This document shows, in pieces, positions 27,526 through 36,638 of a stretch of DNA of 44,272 bases. The stretch's first letter is position 1, and each line of letters starts with the position of its first letter. This DNA comes from Paraglaciecola sp. GTDB taxonomy: Bacteria > Pseudomonadota > Gammaproteobacteria > Enterobacterales > Alteromonadaceae. The notes under the pieces were generated by a model, which worked only from the letters and a program-made list of their open reading frames with translations, was not told where the DNA came from and did no database searches. The translations under genes and the position numbers were made by a program. The DNA lies in contig JAACSL010000030.1 of assembly GCA_009993955.1 (NCBI GenBank), positions 1-44,272 on the forward strand, written 5' to 3'.

Positions 27526-28761
27526 ATGAATTTTATATTGTATGCCGTGCCATTTTTCTTTTTGCTCATCGGACTTGAATTGGTCTTAGAAAAGCTGAGA
27601 AAAACAGATTATTACCGCACCAACGATGCCATCAACAGTTTAACAGCTGGAGTATTGAGTCAGATGGTCGCCATTGCTAAAGGCTTAGTGCCCTTTACGG
27701 TGTACGTGCTGATCTTTCAACACTTCGCTTTTTTTACCTTACCCGATACGCTGCTGGTAGGTATTATAGTCTTTGTCTTGTACGACTTTTGTTATTATTG
27801 GAATCACCGTATGGGCCATGAAATGAGCCTGCTGTGGGCGGCACACGTGGTGCATCATTCCAGTGAAGAATACAATTTAACCACGGCATTACGTCAATCC
27901 AGCAGCTCTATATTCAGTTTTATTTTTTACTTACCCTTGGCGCTGCTGGGTGTTGAGCCCATGCTATTAATCGCGGTGGGCTCGTTAAATCTCATCTATC
28001 AATTTTGGGTGCACACCCGCCACGTACCAAAGTTAGGTTGGTTTGAGTGGATTTTTGTATCACCATCAAATCATCGTGTGCACCATGCACAAAACAGAGT
28101 GTATATCGATCGTAACTATGGCGGTGTGTTTATCCTTTGGGATAGATTGTTTGGCACCTTCCAAGAAGAACTCGACGAGGAACCGGTAATCTTTGGCATT
28201 CGTTCTTCTCTGAAAAGTTGGAATCCCTTGTATGCAAATGTCCAGCTTTATTGGCAGCTCTGGTGTGACAGTTGGCACACGGCACGTTGGCAAGACAAAC
28301 TGCGTGTATGGTTCGGTCGCACGGGCTGGCGCCCTGATGACGTAGCCGAGCGTTTTCCTATTGTCAAAACCGACCTTAAGCATTTTAATAAGTTTGACAT
28401 CGCGCTACCCACCATCACTAAACTTTACTGTGTTTGGCAGCATATTTTCACCACGTTTGTGGCCCTGTTATTGATGTTATTTGCCGCGCAATTAAATTTG
28501 GTGGAGCAGTTAAGTGCTGTCGCTGTGGTGATGTTTATGGCTTACTCGGTGGGCATGGTGTTAGAACAACGAACCTTTGCTCCTTGGCTTGAATGGGCTA
28601 AACACGGTGTGGTAATCGCTAGTTTAGTGATGGCTGCTTTGCCTACGTGGTTAATGTTGAGCTTGAGTGTGTTTATTTTGATTAGCGCCCCTCTGTTAGT
28701 GGCCATCCAACGTCTACCGGTGCGGCCTGTTAATCTAGACAATCAAGCCATCAGTCATTGA
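27526..28761 (+). CDS. Sterol desaturase/fatty acid hydroxylase family protein (AGMO-like)
   Basis: Integral membrane di-iron oxygenase of the fatty-acid-hydroxylase superfamily. The eight-histidine clusters are present: HRMGHE near residue 94, HVVHH near 109 and HRVHH near 185. The first ~230 residues resemble alkylglycerol monooxygenase (TMEM195); the substrate in bacteria is uncertain. The C-terminal ~120 residues hold four more hydrophobic segments. The 411-residue length matches other bacterial members. The ~210-base gap to the DUF3014 start holds the divergent promoters, though no clear match is visible. Confidence 0.88.
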   Translation: MNFILYAVPFFFLLIGLELVLEKLRKTDYYRTNDAINSLTAGVLSQMVAIAKGLVPFTVYVLIFQHFAFFTLPDTLLVGIIVFVLYDFCYYWNHRMGHEMSLLWAAHVVHHSSEEYNLTTALRQSSSSIFSFIFYLPLALLGVEPMLLIAVGSLNLIYQFWVHTRHVPKLGWFEWIFVSPSNHRVHHAQNRVYIDRNYGGVFILWDRLFGTFQEELDEEPVIFGIRSSLKSWNPLYANVQLYWQLWCDSWHTARWQDKLRVWFGRTGWRPDDVAERFPIVKTDLKHFNKFDIALPTITKLYCVWQHIFTTFVALLLMLFAAQLNLVEQLSAVAVVMFMAYSVGMVLEQRTFAPWLEWAKHGVVIASLVMAALPTWLMLSLSVFILISAPLLVAIQRLPVRPVNLDNQAISH

Positions 28762-28788
28762 TCTAATTACTGACCACTAGGCTATAAC

Positions 28789-29127
28789 ATGCATGATGAG
28801 TTAGCCCAGTTAAGTGACAGCATGACCAAGTTTCAATTTGATGAGCTAGATGCACAACATTTAAAGATAAAACAGCTCACTGTTTTATCTTACGAAATGA
28901 ATCATTATTTTGTGCAATTACAGGTGAATGATCTTGAAGCGTTGGTGTACGCGGGTGACAGGCCCATGCGTTTTTACAGCTCACAACAAATCCGCGACAG
29001 TTTTGCGCCATTTCAGATAGAGTCTGCCCTCATGTTACATCAGTCACCTTACGATGAAATGATTGGCAATCCACCCTCAGCCCAGGGGTTTGCAGCACTG
29101 CCTTTTTCCATGCAACAGCCTTACTGA
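28789..29127 (+). CDS. Small hypothetical protein, possibly DUF6482
   Basis: 112 residues, no signal peptide or membrane segment. The central pattern (YFVQLQVNDLEALVYAGDRP followed by FYSSQQIRDSFAPF) resembles the DUF6482 group of small proteins from marine gammaproteobacteria, but I hold that assignment loosely. It starts 27 bases after the hydroxylase gene in the same direction and ends just before a terminator. Confidence 0.65.
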   Translation: MHDELAQLSDSMTKFQFDELDAQHLKIKQLTVLSYEMNHYFVQLQVNDLEALVYAGDRPMRFYSSQQIRDSFAPFQIESALMLHQSPYDEMIGNPPSAQGFAALPFSMQQPY

Positions 29128-29130
29128 TAG

Positions 29131-29165
29131 CGGCCTTTACGGAAATGAAAAAGGCCGTCAATTTT
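29131..29165 (+). terminator. Intrinsic terminator after the small hypothetical gene
   Basis: CGGCCTTT (29131-29138) pairs with AAAGGCCG (29150-29157), followed after four bases by five T. It ends the rightward hydroxylase transcript and overlaps the terminator of the converging operon. Confidence 0.65.
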
Positions 29166-29174
29166 TGCACGGCC
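29148..29174 (-). terminator. Intrinsic terminator of the M1 peptidase operon, minus strand
   Basis: On the minus strand GGCCGT pairs with ACGGCC (29169-29174 with 29153-29158), followed directly by five T. The GGCCG half is shared with the rightward terminator, so the two stems use the same DNA in opposite directions. Confidence 0.65.
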
Positions 29175-29198
29175 ATCATTAGCGTGCTGAATATTTGC

Positions 29199-29726
29199 TT
29201 ATTTAGCCGCGCCGAAATTTACTTCTAACAGTGTCACGCTGTCGCTAAACGTTAGAGTTTGTAGTTCCCCTCGACCTTCTATGTTGATGGTATTGACCTG
29301 TAACGGCCAGATATCACGAAGTGCATCGTTGCGCACCACCATATTCTGCAGGGTTGTTGGCACAGCCGTTTCTTGGTAGACCCAGAAAAACTTCCCTTCT
29401 ATTTCATGACCCACGAGTTTCAGATCCAATTTCTCTTTGCCAGAGGTGTACAGAAAAAAGCGTTGTTGCACATAATCACCAAACTGCTGTTGGGTGAGGG
29501 CTGAGTCTAAAATATCCGCATCTTTGCCAAATATTTCTTTTACTGCATGCTCGGCATCATGAATATCAAAACGATGGGCAATTTCAATATTTTGAGTACG
29601 TGGATTAAACAATACCGTACTAATCGCTGCTTTTTGCTGGTGGGCTGAAGCCACACCAGCCACTAAAAAAAGCAGACAAAACGCTACATGACGTAGCGCT
29701 TTGACATGGTTTAACAACATCAACAT
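29199..29726 (-). CDS. Exported DUF6702-like protein
   Basis: 175 residues with a clear signal peptide (hydrophobic VAFCLLFLVAGVASA, cleavage before HQQKA). The mature part contains the ISTVLFNPRTQNIEIAHRFDIHDAEH pattern typical of DUF6702 proteins found next to M1 peptidase genes; the family function is unknown. The start lies six bases after the M1 peptidase stop, so the two are co-transcribed and probably both periplasmic. Confidence 0.78.
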   Translation of the reverse strand: MLMLLNHVKALRHVAFCLLFLVAGVASAHQQKAAISTVLFNPRTQNIEIAHRFDIHDAEHAVKEIFGKDADILDSALTQQQFGDYVQQRFFLYTSGKEKLDLKLVGHEIEGKFFWVYQETAVPTTLQNMVVRNDALRDIWPLQVNTINIEGRGELQTLTFSDSVTLLEVNFGAAK

Positions 29727-29732
29727 AACAAA

Positions 29733-32201
29733 TTATTGCTCATCCGCTGCAGATTTTTCAGCGTCTTTGTCTTCGTCTTTTTTCAGCTCAGTTTTGATGT
29801 CTTGCATGATATCGCGTGACACTTTGCTGGTGCTCTTTTTCGACTTATACGCCTCAATCCGCGAGGGAATGATTTGACGTGGATAATGGTTATTGTTCAC
29901 GTCAACATCAGCGGTTTCCCAGCGTGGGTCAACCACAACACTGACCAATTCCTTGTCTTTGTCGGTGACAATTAACTTGCTAACCGACTTCGAAGAACGG
30001 CGCCAGATCTCAGCAGGAATATACTGATTTTCTGTGGTGCCATCGGCAAAGGTCAGCTCAAGCAGAATAGGCATGACCAAACCACCTTTGTTAGAAAAAT
30101 CTAACACGTAGTAGTTCTTATCTTCTTTTACCGCCCGCTCGAAGGTTGCACGTTCCCAAGGTTTCATGTCCTTGAGGAATTTTTGATAACTGTTACGCTC
30201 TTTATTGGTAACCGTGAAACGATCGTTATCGTCGTAAAAATCTTTCACATCTGGATTACGCTCTACCCACAACTTACGCCCTTCTTCGGTATTGCGTAAA
30301 TTAGTGATTGAGGCAGGTTTATCCAGTTCTACTTGACGTTCACGCGCGAAATCAATATCAGGATCTTTGGTGTCCAAACGTAATTTGTACACGGTATCGA
30401 TGGAAATATCGACGTGATCCGTGGTGTAGAACCAACCACGCCAGAACCAATCTAAATCAACCCCTGAAGCTTCTTCCATGGTACGGAAGAAATCAGAAGG
30501 TGTTGGACGTTTAAATTTCCAGCGCTGCGCAAACTCTTTAAATGCAAAATCAAACAACTCTCTGCCCAAAATGGTTTCACGCAATATATTAAAAGCCACC
30601 GTCGGTTTAGAGTAAGCGTTTGGCCCTAATTTCAATACGCTGTCTGATTGCGTCATGATAGGCACTTGTACATTACCCTTCATGTAGTCAACGATGTCAC
30701 GTGGCTCTACGCCCCATGGCATTGAAGAATCCCATTCACGGCAGGCGATAGCATCTAAAAAGCTATTTATCCCCTCGTCCATCCATGTCCATTGGCGTTC
30801 GTCAGAATTCACCGTCATTGGAAAATAAATGTGGCCGACTTCATGGATCACCACGCCCAGCAGGAAGCGTTTTTCAGATTGTGAATAGGTGCGTGAGCCG
30901 TCTTTTTGCAATTCCGTACGTGGACCATTGAAGGTAATCATCGGGTATTCCATACCACCAACAGGGCCATTGACCGATTGTGCTACTGGATAGGGATAGT
31001 CAAAAGAAAAGCGCGAATACACTTCTAAAGTATGCACAATGGCTTCAGTGGAGTATTTCTTCCACAAATCGCCGCCTTCTTTGGGGTAGAACGACATAGC
31101 CATAACTAAGGGTTGGTCTTGGCCACCTTGGGCATAACCTTTTGCATCCCACATAAATTTACGTGACGAGGCCCAAGAAAAATCACGAACGTTTTTAGCA
31201 CTAAACTTCCACGTTTTGAGTTTGTCTGTGCCTTCTGCTTCATTTTCTAGAGCTTCTTCTTCGGTGACCACAAACACTGGACGCTTGGCTTTTTCTGCTT
31301 CTTTCAAGCGTTTACGTTGAGTAGCAGTCAGCACGTCATTGGGGTTTTGTAATACACCCGTTGAACTGACAATATGGTCAGCTGGCACCGTCATTTCCAC
31401 ATCAAAATCACCAAACTCAAGGGTGAATTCGCCGCGACCTAAAAACTCTTTGTTAGTCCATGCCTCATAGTCAGTGTAGGCATGCAAGCGGGGATACCAT
31501 TGGGCTAACAAAAAGATATCGTTACCACCTTCACGTTTGTCATCTGGAAAATGCTCATAACCAGCACGTGCTGACACCGCATCTTCTTCAACAATGTTAA
31601 AGCCAAAATCAATACTGAATTCTGTCTCTTTGCCTGGCTTGAGGGGCTGGGATAAATCGATACGCATGTTGGTGCCAACAATGACAAAATGTAAGGCTTT
31701 GCCTGACTTGTCTTTCACCGCTTTAATGGCATAACCGACTTCGTTGTCGGCCAAAAATTGCTGGCGGCGCAAGGCATCGAGACTTAATTGCGCAAGTTTA
31801 TCGTCAGACGCAGACTGGGTGGCTGGTCCACGATTACCGATGCCACCAAAGGTATCGGTTTTACTCGCCATGGAATCAGGTTTAAAAATATTCTGGTCCA
31901 ACTGCAGCCACAAGTATTTGAGGGTGTCGGGAGAATTATTGTGGTAGGTAATGTGCTCAACTGCGTCAATGCGACGTTTGGCTTCGTCCAACTTAGCCTG
32001 AATTTTGTAGTCAACACGTTGCTGCCAATAGGCATACCCAGGCTCGCCTGCTGCATTGCGATAAATGTTAGGTGTTGGTAGCTCTTCGTCTAACTGCCTA
32101 AATTTGTCTTCAAAGTCACCCTTGGTTTGCTGCACGGCACTATGTGCCGCGGCCACAGTGGCCAAAGATAACAAGGTTATCTTGATAAATTTATTGAACA
32201 T
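29733..32201 (-). CDS. Exported M1 family metallopeptidase
   Basis: Zinc aminopeptidase-like enzyme of 822 residues with a signal peptide (LLSLATVAAAHSA). The zinc site HEVGH is at 453-457, with Glu476 exactly 18 residues later, as in M1 enzymes. The exopeptidase GxMEN motif appears as GGMEYP near 415, so the N-terminus-binding residue pattern differs from classic aminopeptidase N. The C-terminus is very rich in Lys, Asp and Glu. It probably degrades peptides in the periplasm. It is followed by the DUF6702 gene. Confidence 0.92.
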   Translation of the reverse strand: MFNKFIKITLLSLATVAAAHSAVQQTKGDFEDKFRQLDEELPTPNIYRNAAGEPGYAYWQQRVDYKIQAKLDEAKRRIDAVEHITYHNNSPDTLKYLWLQLDQNIFKPDSMASKTDTFGGIGNRGPATQSASDDKLAQLSLDALRRQQFLADNEVGYAIKAVKDKSGKALHFVIVGTNMRIDLSQPLKPGKETEFSIDFGFNIVEEDAVSARAGYEHFPDDKREGGNDIFLLAQWYPRLHAYTDYEAWTNKEFLGRGEFTLEFGDFDVEMTVPADHIVSSTGVLQNPNDVLTATQRKRLKEAEKAKRPVFVVTEEEALENEAEGTDKLKTWKFSAKNVRDFSWASSRKFMWDAKGYAQGGQDQPLVMAMSFYPKEGGDLWKKYSTEAIVHTLEVYSRFSFDYPYPVAQSVNGPVGGMEYPMITFNGPRTELQKDGSRTYSQSEKRFLLGVVIHEVGHIYFPMTVNSDERQWTWMDEGINSFLDAIACREWDSSMPWGVEPRDIVDYMKGNVQVPIMTQSDSVLKLGPNAYSKPTVAFNILRETILGRELFDFAFKEFAQRWKFKRPTPSDFFRTMEEASGVDLDWFWRGWFYTTDHVDISIDTVYKLRLDTKDPDIDFARERQVELDKPASITNLRNTEEGRKLWVERNPDVKDFYDDNDRFTVTNKERNSYQKFLKDMKPWERATFERAVKEDKNYYVLDFSNKGGLVMPILLELTFADGTTENQYIPAEIWRRSSKSVSKLIVTDKDKELVSVVVDPRWETADVDVNNNHYPRQIIPSRIEAYKSKKSTSKVSRDIMQDIKTELKKDEDKDAEKSAADEQ

Positions 32202-32388
32202 AATGTTTCCCTAGATAATGAAAGGAGAGTCAAATGCTTTGGTTTTTATTTTTGACGGCGCATGTTAATACAAAAAGCGGTGTAGATCTAAATTTAGCGC
32301 TAAGTGTTGGTTTTTAACCCTTTACCATTTCTGCCAATGCTTTTAACCAGTGCTGTATTCGTATGCAAAAGTCATTTAGATCATAGCT

Positions 32389-32394
32389 TATAAC
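32389..32394 (+). promoter_or_regulatory. Candidate -10 element for proBA
   Basis: TATAAC at 32389-32394 lies 68 bases before the proB ATG. The -35 region (around 32362-32371) is a weak match. The 260-base divergent gap 32202-32461 shows no other clear element. Confidence 0.25.
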
Positions 32395-32461
32395 TTCTTT
32401 CGCTTGTTTCTCGGAGCAGTTGTCGTAATCTGAAAATCTGAACCCATAGCGGAGCAACGTA

Positions 32462-33559
32462 ATGCGCAGTTTTAGCTGGAGACGAGCAGTGATTAAAGTC
32501 GGGAGTAGCCTGATCGCGCCCAATAATAATCAATGTAGTCCTCTCTATTTGCAGGCTATTGCGCAATTTATCATGTCGAGCCGTGCTGCTGGCAAAGAGG
32601 TTATTTTGGTGTCTTCAGGTAGTGTTGCCGCCGGAAGGGGTAAAATTAGCCATAAACATCGTCCATCCATCGCTGAAAAACAGGCAATGGCGGCTATTGG
32701 TCAAATGCACATGATGGCAAACTGGGCGGCCTTATTTGATTTTGATTGCGCACAAATTTTGTTGACCGCCGATGACCTGCAAAATCGCACTCGTTATGTC
32801 AACATTAAAAATACCCTGCGTGAGCTTCTGAAAAACCATGCACTACCCATCGTCAACGAAAACGACACCGTGGCCACCGCTGAATTAAAAGTCGGCGATA
32901 ATGACAACCTGGCCGCGTATACCGCGTTGGTCGCTGAAGCCGATACGCTGATTATTTGCTCTGATATTGATGGTTTATTTACTGACAATCCGCGCACTAA
33001 CCCAGCCGCACAATTGGTTGGCCAAGTCGACGCTATCACCCCGGCTATCCATGCGTTGGCTGGTGGCGCAGGCAGTGTGGTTGGCACCGGTGGCATGCGC
33101 ACAAAAATTCAGGCCGCAGAGAAATGTGCAAAAAGTGGTATTCAAACATTGATTGTCAATGGCCGACGTAGTGAGGTGTTCAGCCAACTTGCCGAGGGGC
33201 AGTGTTCTGGCACCTTGTTTGTACCCACTCAAACCCGTCAGCGCGCGCGCGATGCGTGGCTCAAACACAGCTTAAACAGCAAAGGTAGTATTGTCATCGA
33301 CGAAGGCGCAAAGCGTGCCTTACTTGAAAAAGGCGCATCTTTACTGCCCTCGGGGATCATTGCCGTACAAGGTAAATTTGTTGCCGGTGAGGCAGTGAAT
33401 ATTGAATTTAATCAGCAGCTTATCGCCAAAGGTTTGGTGTTATACAACGCGGTTGATCTACAGCAAATAAAAGGTTTAAAAAGTAGCGCTATTGAAGCGA
33501 CCTTGGGTTTTTCGGTGGGTGAAGCAGCAATTCACCGCGATGATTTAGTATTAATTTAG
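32462..33559 (+). CDS. proB: Glutamate 5-kinase
   Basis: First enzyme of proline synthesis, phosphorylating glutamate. The amino-acid-kinase domain (~1-260) shows VIKVGSSLI, VSSGSVAAG, NENDTVA, GDNDNLAA and GTGGMRTK; the PUA domain (~275-360) follows. 365 residues is the usual length of the two-domain form. proA follows after 23 bases, so the pathway's first two steps are one operon. Feedback inhibition by proline is known for the family. Confidence 0.96.
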   Translation: MRSFSWRRAVIKVGSSLIAPNNNQCSPLYLQAIAQFIMSSRAAGKEVILVSSGSVAAGRGKISHKHRPSIAEKQAMAAIGQMHMMANWAALFDFDCAQILLTADDLQNRTRYVNIKNTLRELLKNHALPIVNENDTVATAELKVGDNDNLAAYTALVAEADTLIICSDIDGLFTDNPRTNPAAQLVGQVDAITPAIHALAGGAGSVVGTGGMRTKIQAAEKCAKSGIQTLIVNGRRSEVFSQLAEGQCSGTLFVPTQTRQRARDAWLKHSLNSKGSIVIDEGAKRALLEKGASLLPSGIIAVQGKFVAGEAVNIEFNQQLIAKGLVLYNAVDLQQIKGLKSSAIEATLGFSVGEAAIHRDDLVLI

Positions 33560-33582
33560 GCGAAGCAAAGAGGCAAGACAGG

Positions 33583-34833
33583 ATGGAATTTGCAATTTCT
33601 GCCGCGGCAGCAGCGGCAAAGAAGGCAGCGCGCCAAGTCGCAAAGTTAAGCGCGCTACAAAAAAACGCGTTATTAAACGATATTGCCACCTCACTATTGG
33701 CGCAAACCGAGGATATTCTCAAAGCCAATGACAAAGACGTTGCGGCGGGCAAAAGGCAAGGTATGGATGCGGCGATGTTAGATCGCTTAACCCTCACACC
33801 ACAGCGCATCGAGGCCATTGCAAATGCCGTAAAAGACATCGCTGGCCAAGCTGATCCGGTTGGTGCCATCAGCCAAATAAAGCGTATGCCGAGTGGAATT
33901 CAAGTGGGCAAAATGCGCATTCCTTTGGGGGTTATCGCCATGATTTATGAATCACGCCCCAATGTCACCATTGATGCCGCTGCATTGTGTTTAAAAGCGG
34001 GCAATGCGGTGATTTTGCGTGGTGGAAAAGAAGCGATTCATTCGAATCTTGCCCTCGCTGAGTCAATCAAACAGGCCTTGCATAAACATGCAATTGACGC
34101 CGCCGCTGTTGTGGTGGTGCCAGACACCGATCGCCAAGTCATGAACGAATTGTTGACCCTCAGTCAGTACATTGACCTAGTGATACCCCGCGGTGGTGAA
34201 GGGCTTATCCGCTTCGTCAGTGAGAACAGTCGGATCCCGGTTATCCAACATTTTAAAGGTGTGTGTCATCTATATGTAGAAGCAACGGCCGACATCCAAC
34301 AAGCCTTGAACTTATTAGAAAATGGTAAAACCCAGCGCACTGGTGTGTGTAATGCCCTTGAAACACTTTTGGTTGAGCAAGGTGTTGCCGCCAACTTCTT
34401 ACCCAAGGCCGCGGCCATGTTAGCCAAGCATCACGCTGTGATTCACGCGTGTGAACGCAGTATTGGTTATTTTGCGGATGCGCAACTTGCCGATGATAGC
34501 GACTGGCACGCAGAATACCTTGCCATGGAAATTGCCGTGCGTGTGGTAGACGATTTTGCCGCGGCACTTACCCATATCGAGCAATATGGATCAGGTCACA
34601 CCGAGGTCATTGCCACTCAAGATTATGCCAAGGCACAACGTTTTATTCGTGAAATTGACTCTGCTGTGGTGATGGTCAATGCGTCGTCGCGTTTTTCCGA
34701 TGGAGGCCAGTTGGGTTTAGGCGCAGAAATTGGTATTTCAACCAGTAAACTGCACGCTTATGGCCCCATGGGGGCGGAATCGTTGACCACCGAAAAATTC
34801 ATCGTCATGGGTGAAGGTGAGATTCGTCAATAA
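33583..34833 (+). CDS. proA: Glutamate-5-semialdehyde dehydrogenase (gamma-glutamyl phosphate reductase)
   Basis: Reduces gamma-glutamyl phosphate to glutamate-5-semialdehyde with NADPH. The catalytic Cys256 is in RTGVCNALE; the IPLGVIAMIYESRPNVT segment and HTEVI near the C-terminus are family signatures. 416 residues, full length. It forms an operon with proB. The N-terminus is unusually alanine- and lysine-rich (AAAAAKKAARQ). Confidence 0.96.
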   Translation: MEFAISAAAAAAKKAARQVAKLSALQKNALLNDIATSLLAQTEDILKANDKDVAAGKRQGMDAAMLDRLTLTPQRIEAIANAVKDIAGQADPVGAISQIKRMPSGIQVGKMRIPLGVIAMIYESRPNVTIDAAALCLKAGNAVILRGGKEAIHSNLALAESIKQALHKHAIDAAAVVVVPDTDRQVMNELLTLSQYIDLVIPRGGEGLIRFVSENSRIPVIQHFKGVCHLYVEATADIQQALNLLENGKTQRTGVCNALETLLVEQGVAANFLPKAAAMLAKHHAVIHACERSIGYFADAQLADDSDWHAEYLAMEIAVRVVDDFAAALTHIEQYGSGHTEVIATQDYAKAQRFIREIDSAVVMVNASSRFSDGGQLGLGAEIGISTSKLHAYGPMGAESLTTEKFIVMGEGEIRQ

Positions 34834-34873
34834 TTTACTGTGAATAACCACGCCAAGACGAGAGGGAACATCA

Positions 34874-35248
34874 ATGCGTAAACGACTGAGTTGGGCGACG
34901 TCGCTGGATTGGTTGATGGGCTTGGTTGCCTTGTGTGCCCTTATTGCCGTATTGCAGACCTTTATTATTGGCAAGCACTACATCATACCTAGCGTTTTGT
35001 TGATATTCAGCGTGCTGTTTGGCAACTTGGCTTGGTATGCGTTGCAAGGGGCAAGATGGGCAAAGCTTGTCAACTTTTGGTGTGGGGTGCTACTCACGTC
35101 GCACGGTTTTTTTGCGTTGTTCTGGTCAGTTAAATACCGAGCCGTATTGGGGGATTATTTTGAAGGCGTAGGCATAGTTGTAACCTTGCTGGTGTTTTTC
35201 ACCACCTTTTTATATGCCAAATACAATCGACTTCATGTCACTTCTTAG
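34874..35248 (+). CDS. Small hypothetical membrane protein
   Basis: 124 residues with four hydrophobic segments (around 13-30, 39-57, 66-82 and 94-113) and positively charged ends. I recognise no family. ATG 34874 has GAGGGAA upstream. It begins 40 bases after proA and may share its transcript. Confidence 0.68.
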   Translation: MRKRLSWATSLDWLMGLVALCALIAVLQTFIIGKHYIIPSVLLIFSVLFGNLAWYALQGARWAKLVNFWCGVLLTSHGFFALFWSVKYRAVLGDYFEGVGIVVTLLVFFTTFLYAKYNRLHVTS

Positions 35249-35260
35249 TCTTTGTGATTT

Positions 35261-35287
35261 GCTAGGTCACTCAATACACGACCTAGC
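35261..35287. terminator. Perfect 8-bp inverted repeat between convergent genes
   Basis: GCTAGGTC (35261-35268) and GACCTAGC (35280-35287) pair perfectly around an 11-base loop. Neither side has a T run directly after it, so it is only terminator-like; its position between two convergent stop codons fits a bidirectional transcript end. Confidence 0.4.
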
Positions 35288-35315
35288 CTATACCCTTTAC
35301 ATCGGCGCGTTTTTA

Positions 35316-36629
35316 TTATTTTTGCACAAAAACCTTGCCACCTTTCATCACAAAATCCACATCCAATAATTGTGTGATGTCATCCAGCGGTGAGCCATCG
35401 GTGGCAATGATATCCGCTTGTTTACCCACTTCTAAGCTACCAATTTCTGTACTCATGCCAAGTAAATCTGCCGCATTGACGGTAGCCGATTTGATGATAT
35501 CCATGTTGCTCATACCCGCCGCTGCCATCAGCACGGCTTCTTGTGCATTGGTGCCATGCTGCGACACACCACTATCGGTACCGAAGGCTATTTTCACCCC
35601 CGCTTGATACGCTTTGGCAAAATTCCCCTGCATATCTTTACCCACCCGTAAGGCTTTTTCTTTAATGGCCGGGCTCATAAAATCCGCCGTTTCTGCCATG
35701 CCCACCACCGTGTCACCGGCGAGTAAGGTTGGTACCAAATAGGCGCCAGTCTTCTTGAATAACTTGATGGCCTTTTCACCTGTGTAGGTGCCATGTTCAA
35801 TGCTGTCTACACCCGCCTCAAGGGTAGCAATGATGCCATCTTCTTGGTGAGCATGGCTGGCCACTTTGCGTCCCATGCGTTTAGCAGCTAACACCACTTC
35901 TTTTAGCTCATCCATCTCCATTTGCTGACCGGTGCCTGTGGCACGATCAGTTAGGACACCACCGGTGGAGGTGATTTTGATGAGATCAGCGCCATATTTA
36001 ATCGCGTCGCGCGTGGCACGGCGGCAGTCATACGGACCGTCACAAATTGTCGGTTTGGTATACAGCGCCATTAAATCAGGTTTCACACCACTGATGTCGG
36101 CATGACCTCCGGTGATACCAACACCCCCAGCAGCAATAATACGTGGGCCATCTACCCAGCCTTGGTTAATGGCATCACGCATGGCATACATTTCTTGGCT
36201 CATTGAGCCCACATCACGCACCGTGGTGAAGCCTGCTTTTAGGGTGCGCATGGCAAACATCAAGAAACGCATCTCAACTAATTGGTCTGACATCTTTAAA
36301 CTGTCACTGTCGTTTTTCGGACCCAGTTCAAACTGCAAATGCACATGCATATCCATTAATCCGGGCATCACAAAGCGGTCTTTTAAGTCAATTAATTGTG
36401 CGCTGTCAGCAAACGCAGAAGCGACTTGATATCCATCGATGATTTGAGTGATGAGTCCATTTTCGATGACCAACGTTTGCTCTTTTAAGGGCTTGTTGCC
36501 GGGTACAGCTAATAAGGTTCCAACGTGCAGAACTTGGGTTGTTGCGAGGCTATTGGCGGTACAAATAAGGCTGCCTAAGATCACCAAACACAGTTTGCGA
36601 AAGGGGGATAGGAGGGGGAGCATGTGCAT
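35316..36629 (-). CDS. Exported metal-dependent amidohydrolase
   Basis: 437 residues with a signal peptide (CLVILGSLICTANSLA) and an amidohydrolase barrel. The metal ligands HVH (in MDMHVHLQ near residue 96), HAH (VASHAHQEDG), a further His in DSIEHGTY and Asp in FGTDSG are present. The imidazolonepropionase-like group includes Xaa-Pro and other dipeptidases, and a peptide substrate is suggested by the adjacent M20 gene (inference). AAGGA precedes ATG 36629. It starts nine bases after the M20 gene. Confidence 0.87.
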   Translation of the reverse strand: MHMLPLLSPFRKLCLVILGSLICTANSLATTQVLHVGTLLAVPGNKPLKEQTLVIENGLITQIIDGYQVASAFADSAQLIDLKDRFVMPGLMDMHVHLQFELGPKNDSDSLKMSDQLVEMRFLMFAMRTLKAGFTTVRDVGSMSQEMYAMRDAINQGWVDGPRIIAAGGVGITGGHADISGVKPDLMALYTKPTICDGPYDCRRATRDAIKYGADLIKITSTGGVLTDRATGTGQQMEMDELKEVVLAAKRMGRKVASHAHQEDGIIATLEAGVDSIEHGTYTGEKAIKLFKKTGAYLVPTLLAGDTVVGMAETADFMSPAIKEKALRVGKDMQGNFAKAYQAGVKIAFGTDSGVSQHGTNAQEAVLMAAAGMSNMDIIKSATVNAADLLGMSTEIGSLEVGKQADIIATDGSPLDDITQLLDVDFVMKGGKVFVQK

Positions 36630-36638
36630 GGTTAGTCC

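Noticed and set aside
32314-32460. Minus-strand ORF ending in an amphipathic stretch, upstream of proB
   Set aside because: It needs a TTG start overlapping the proB ribosome site or runs into proB; no homology is recognised.
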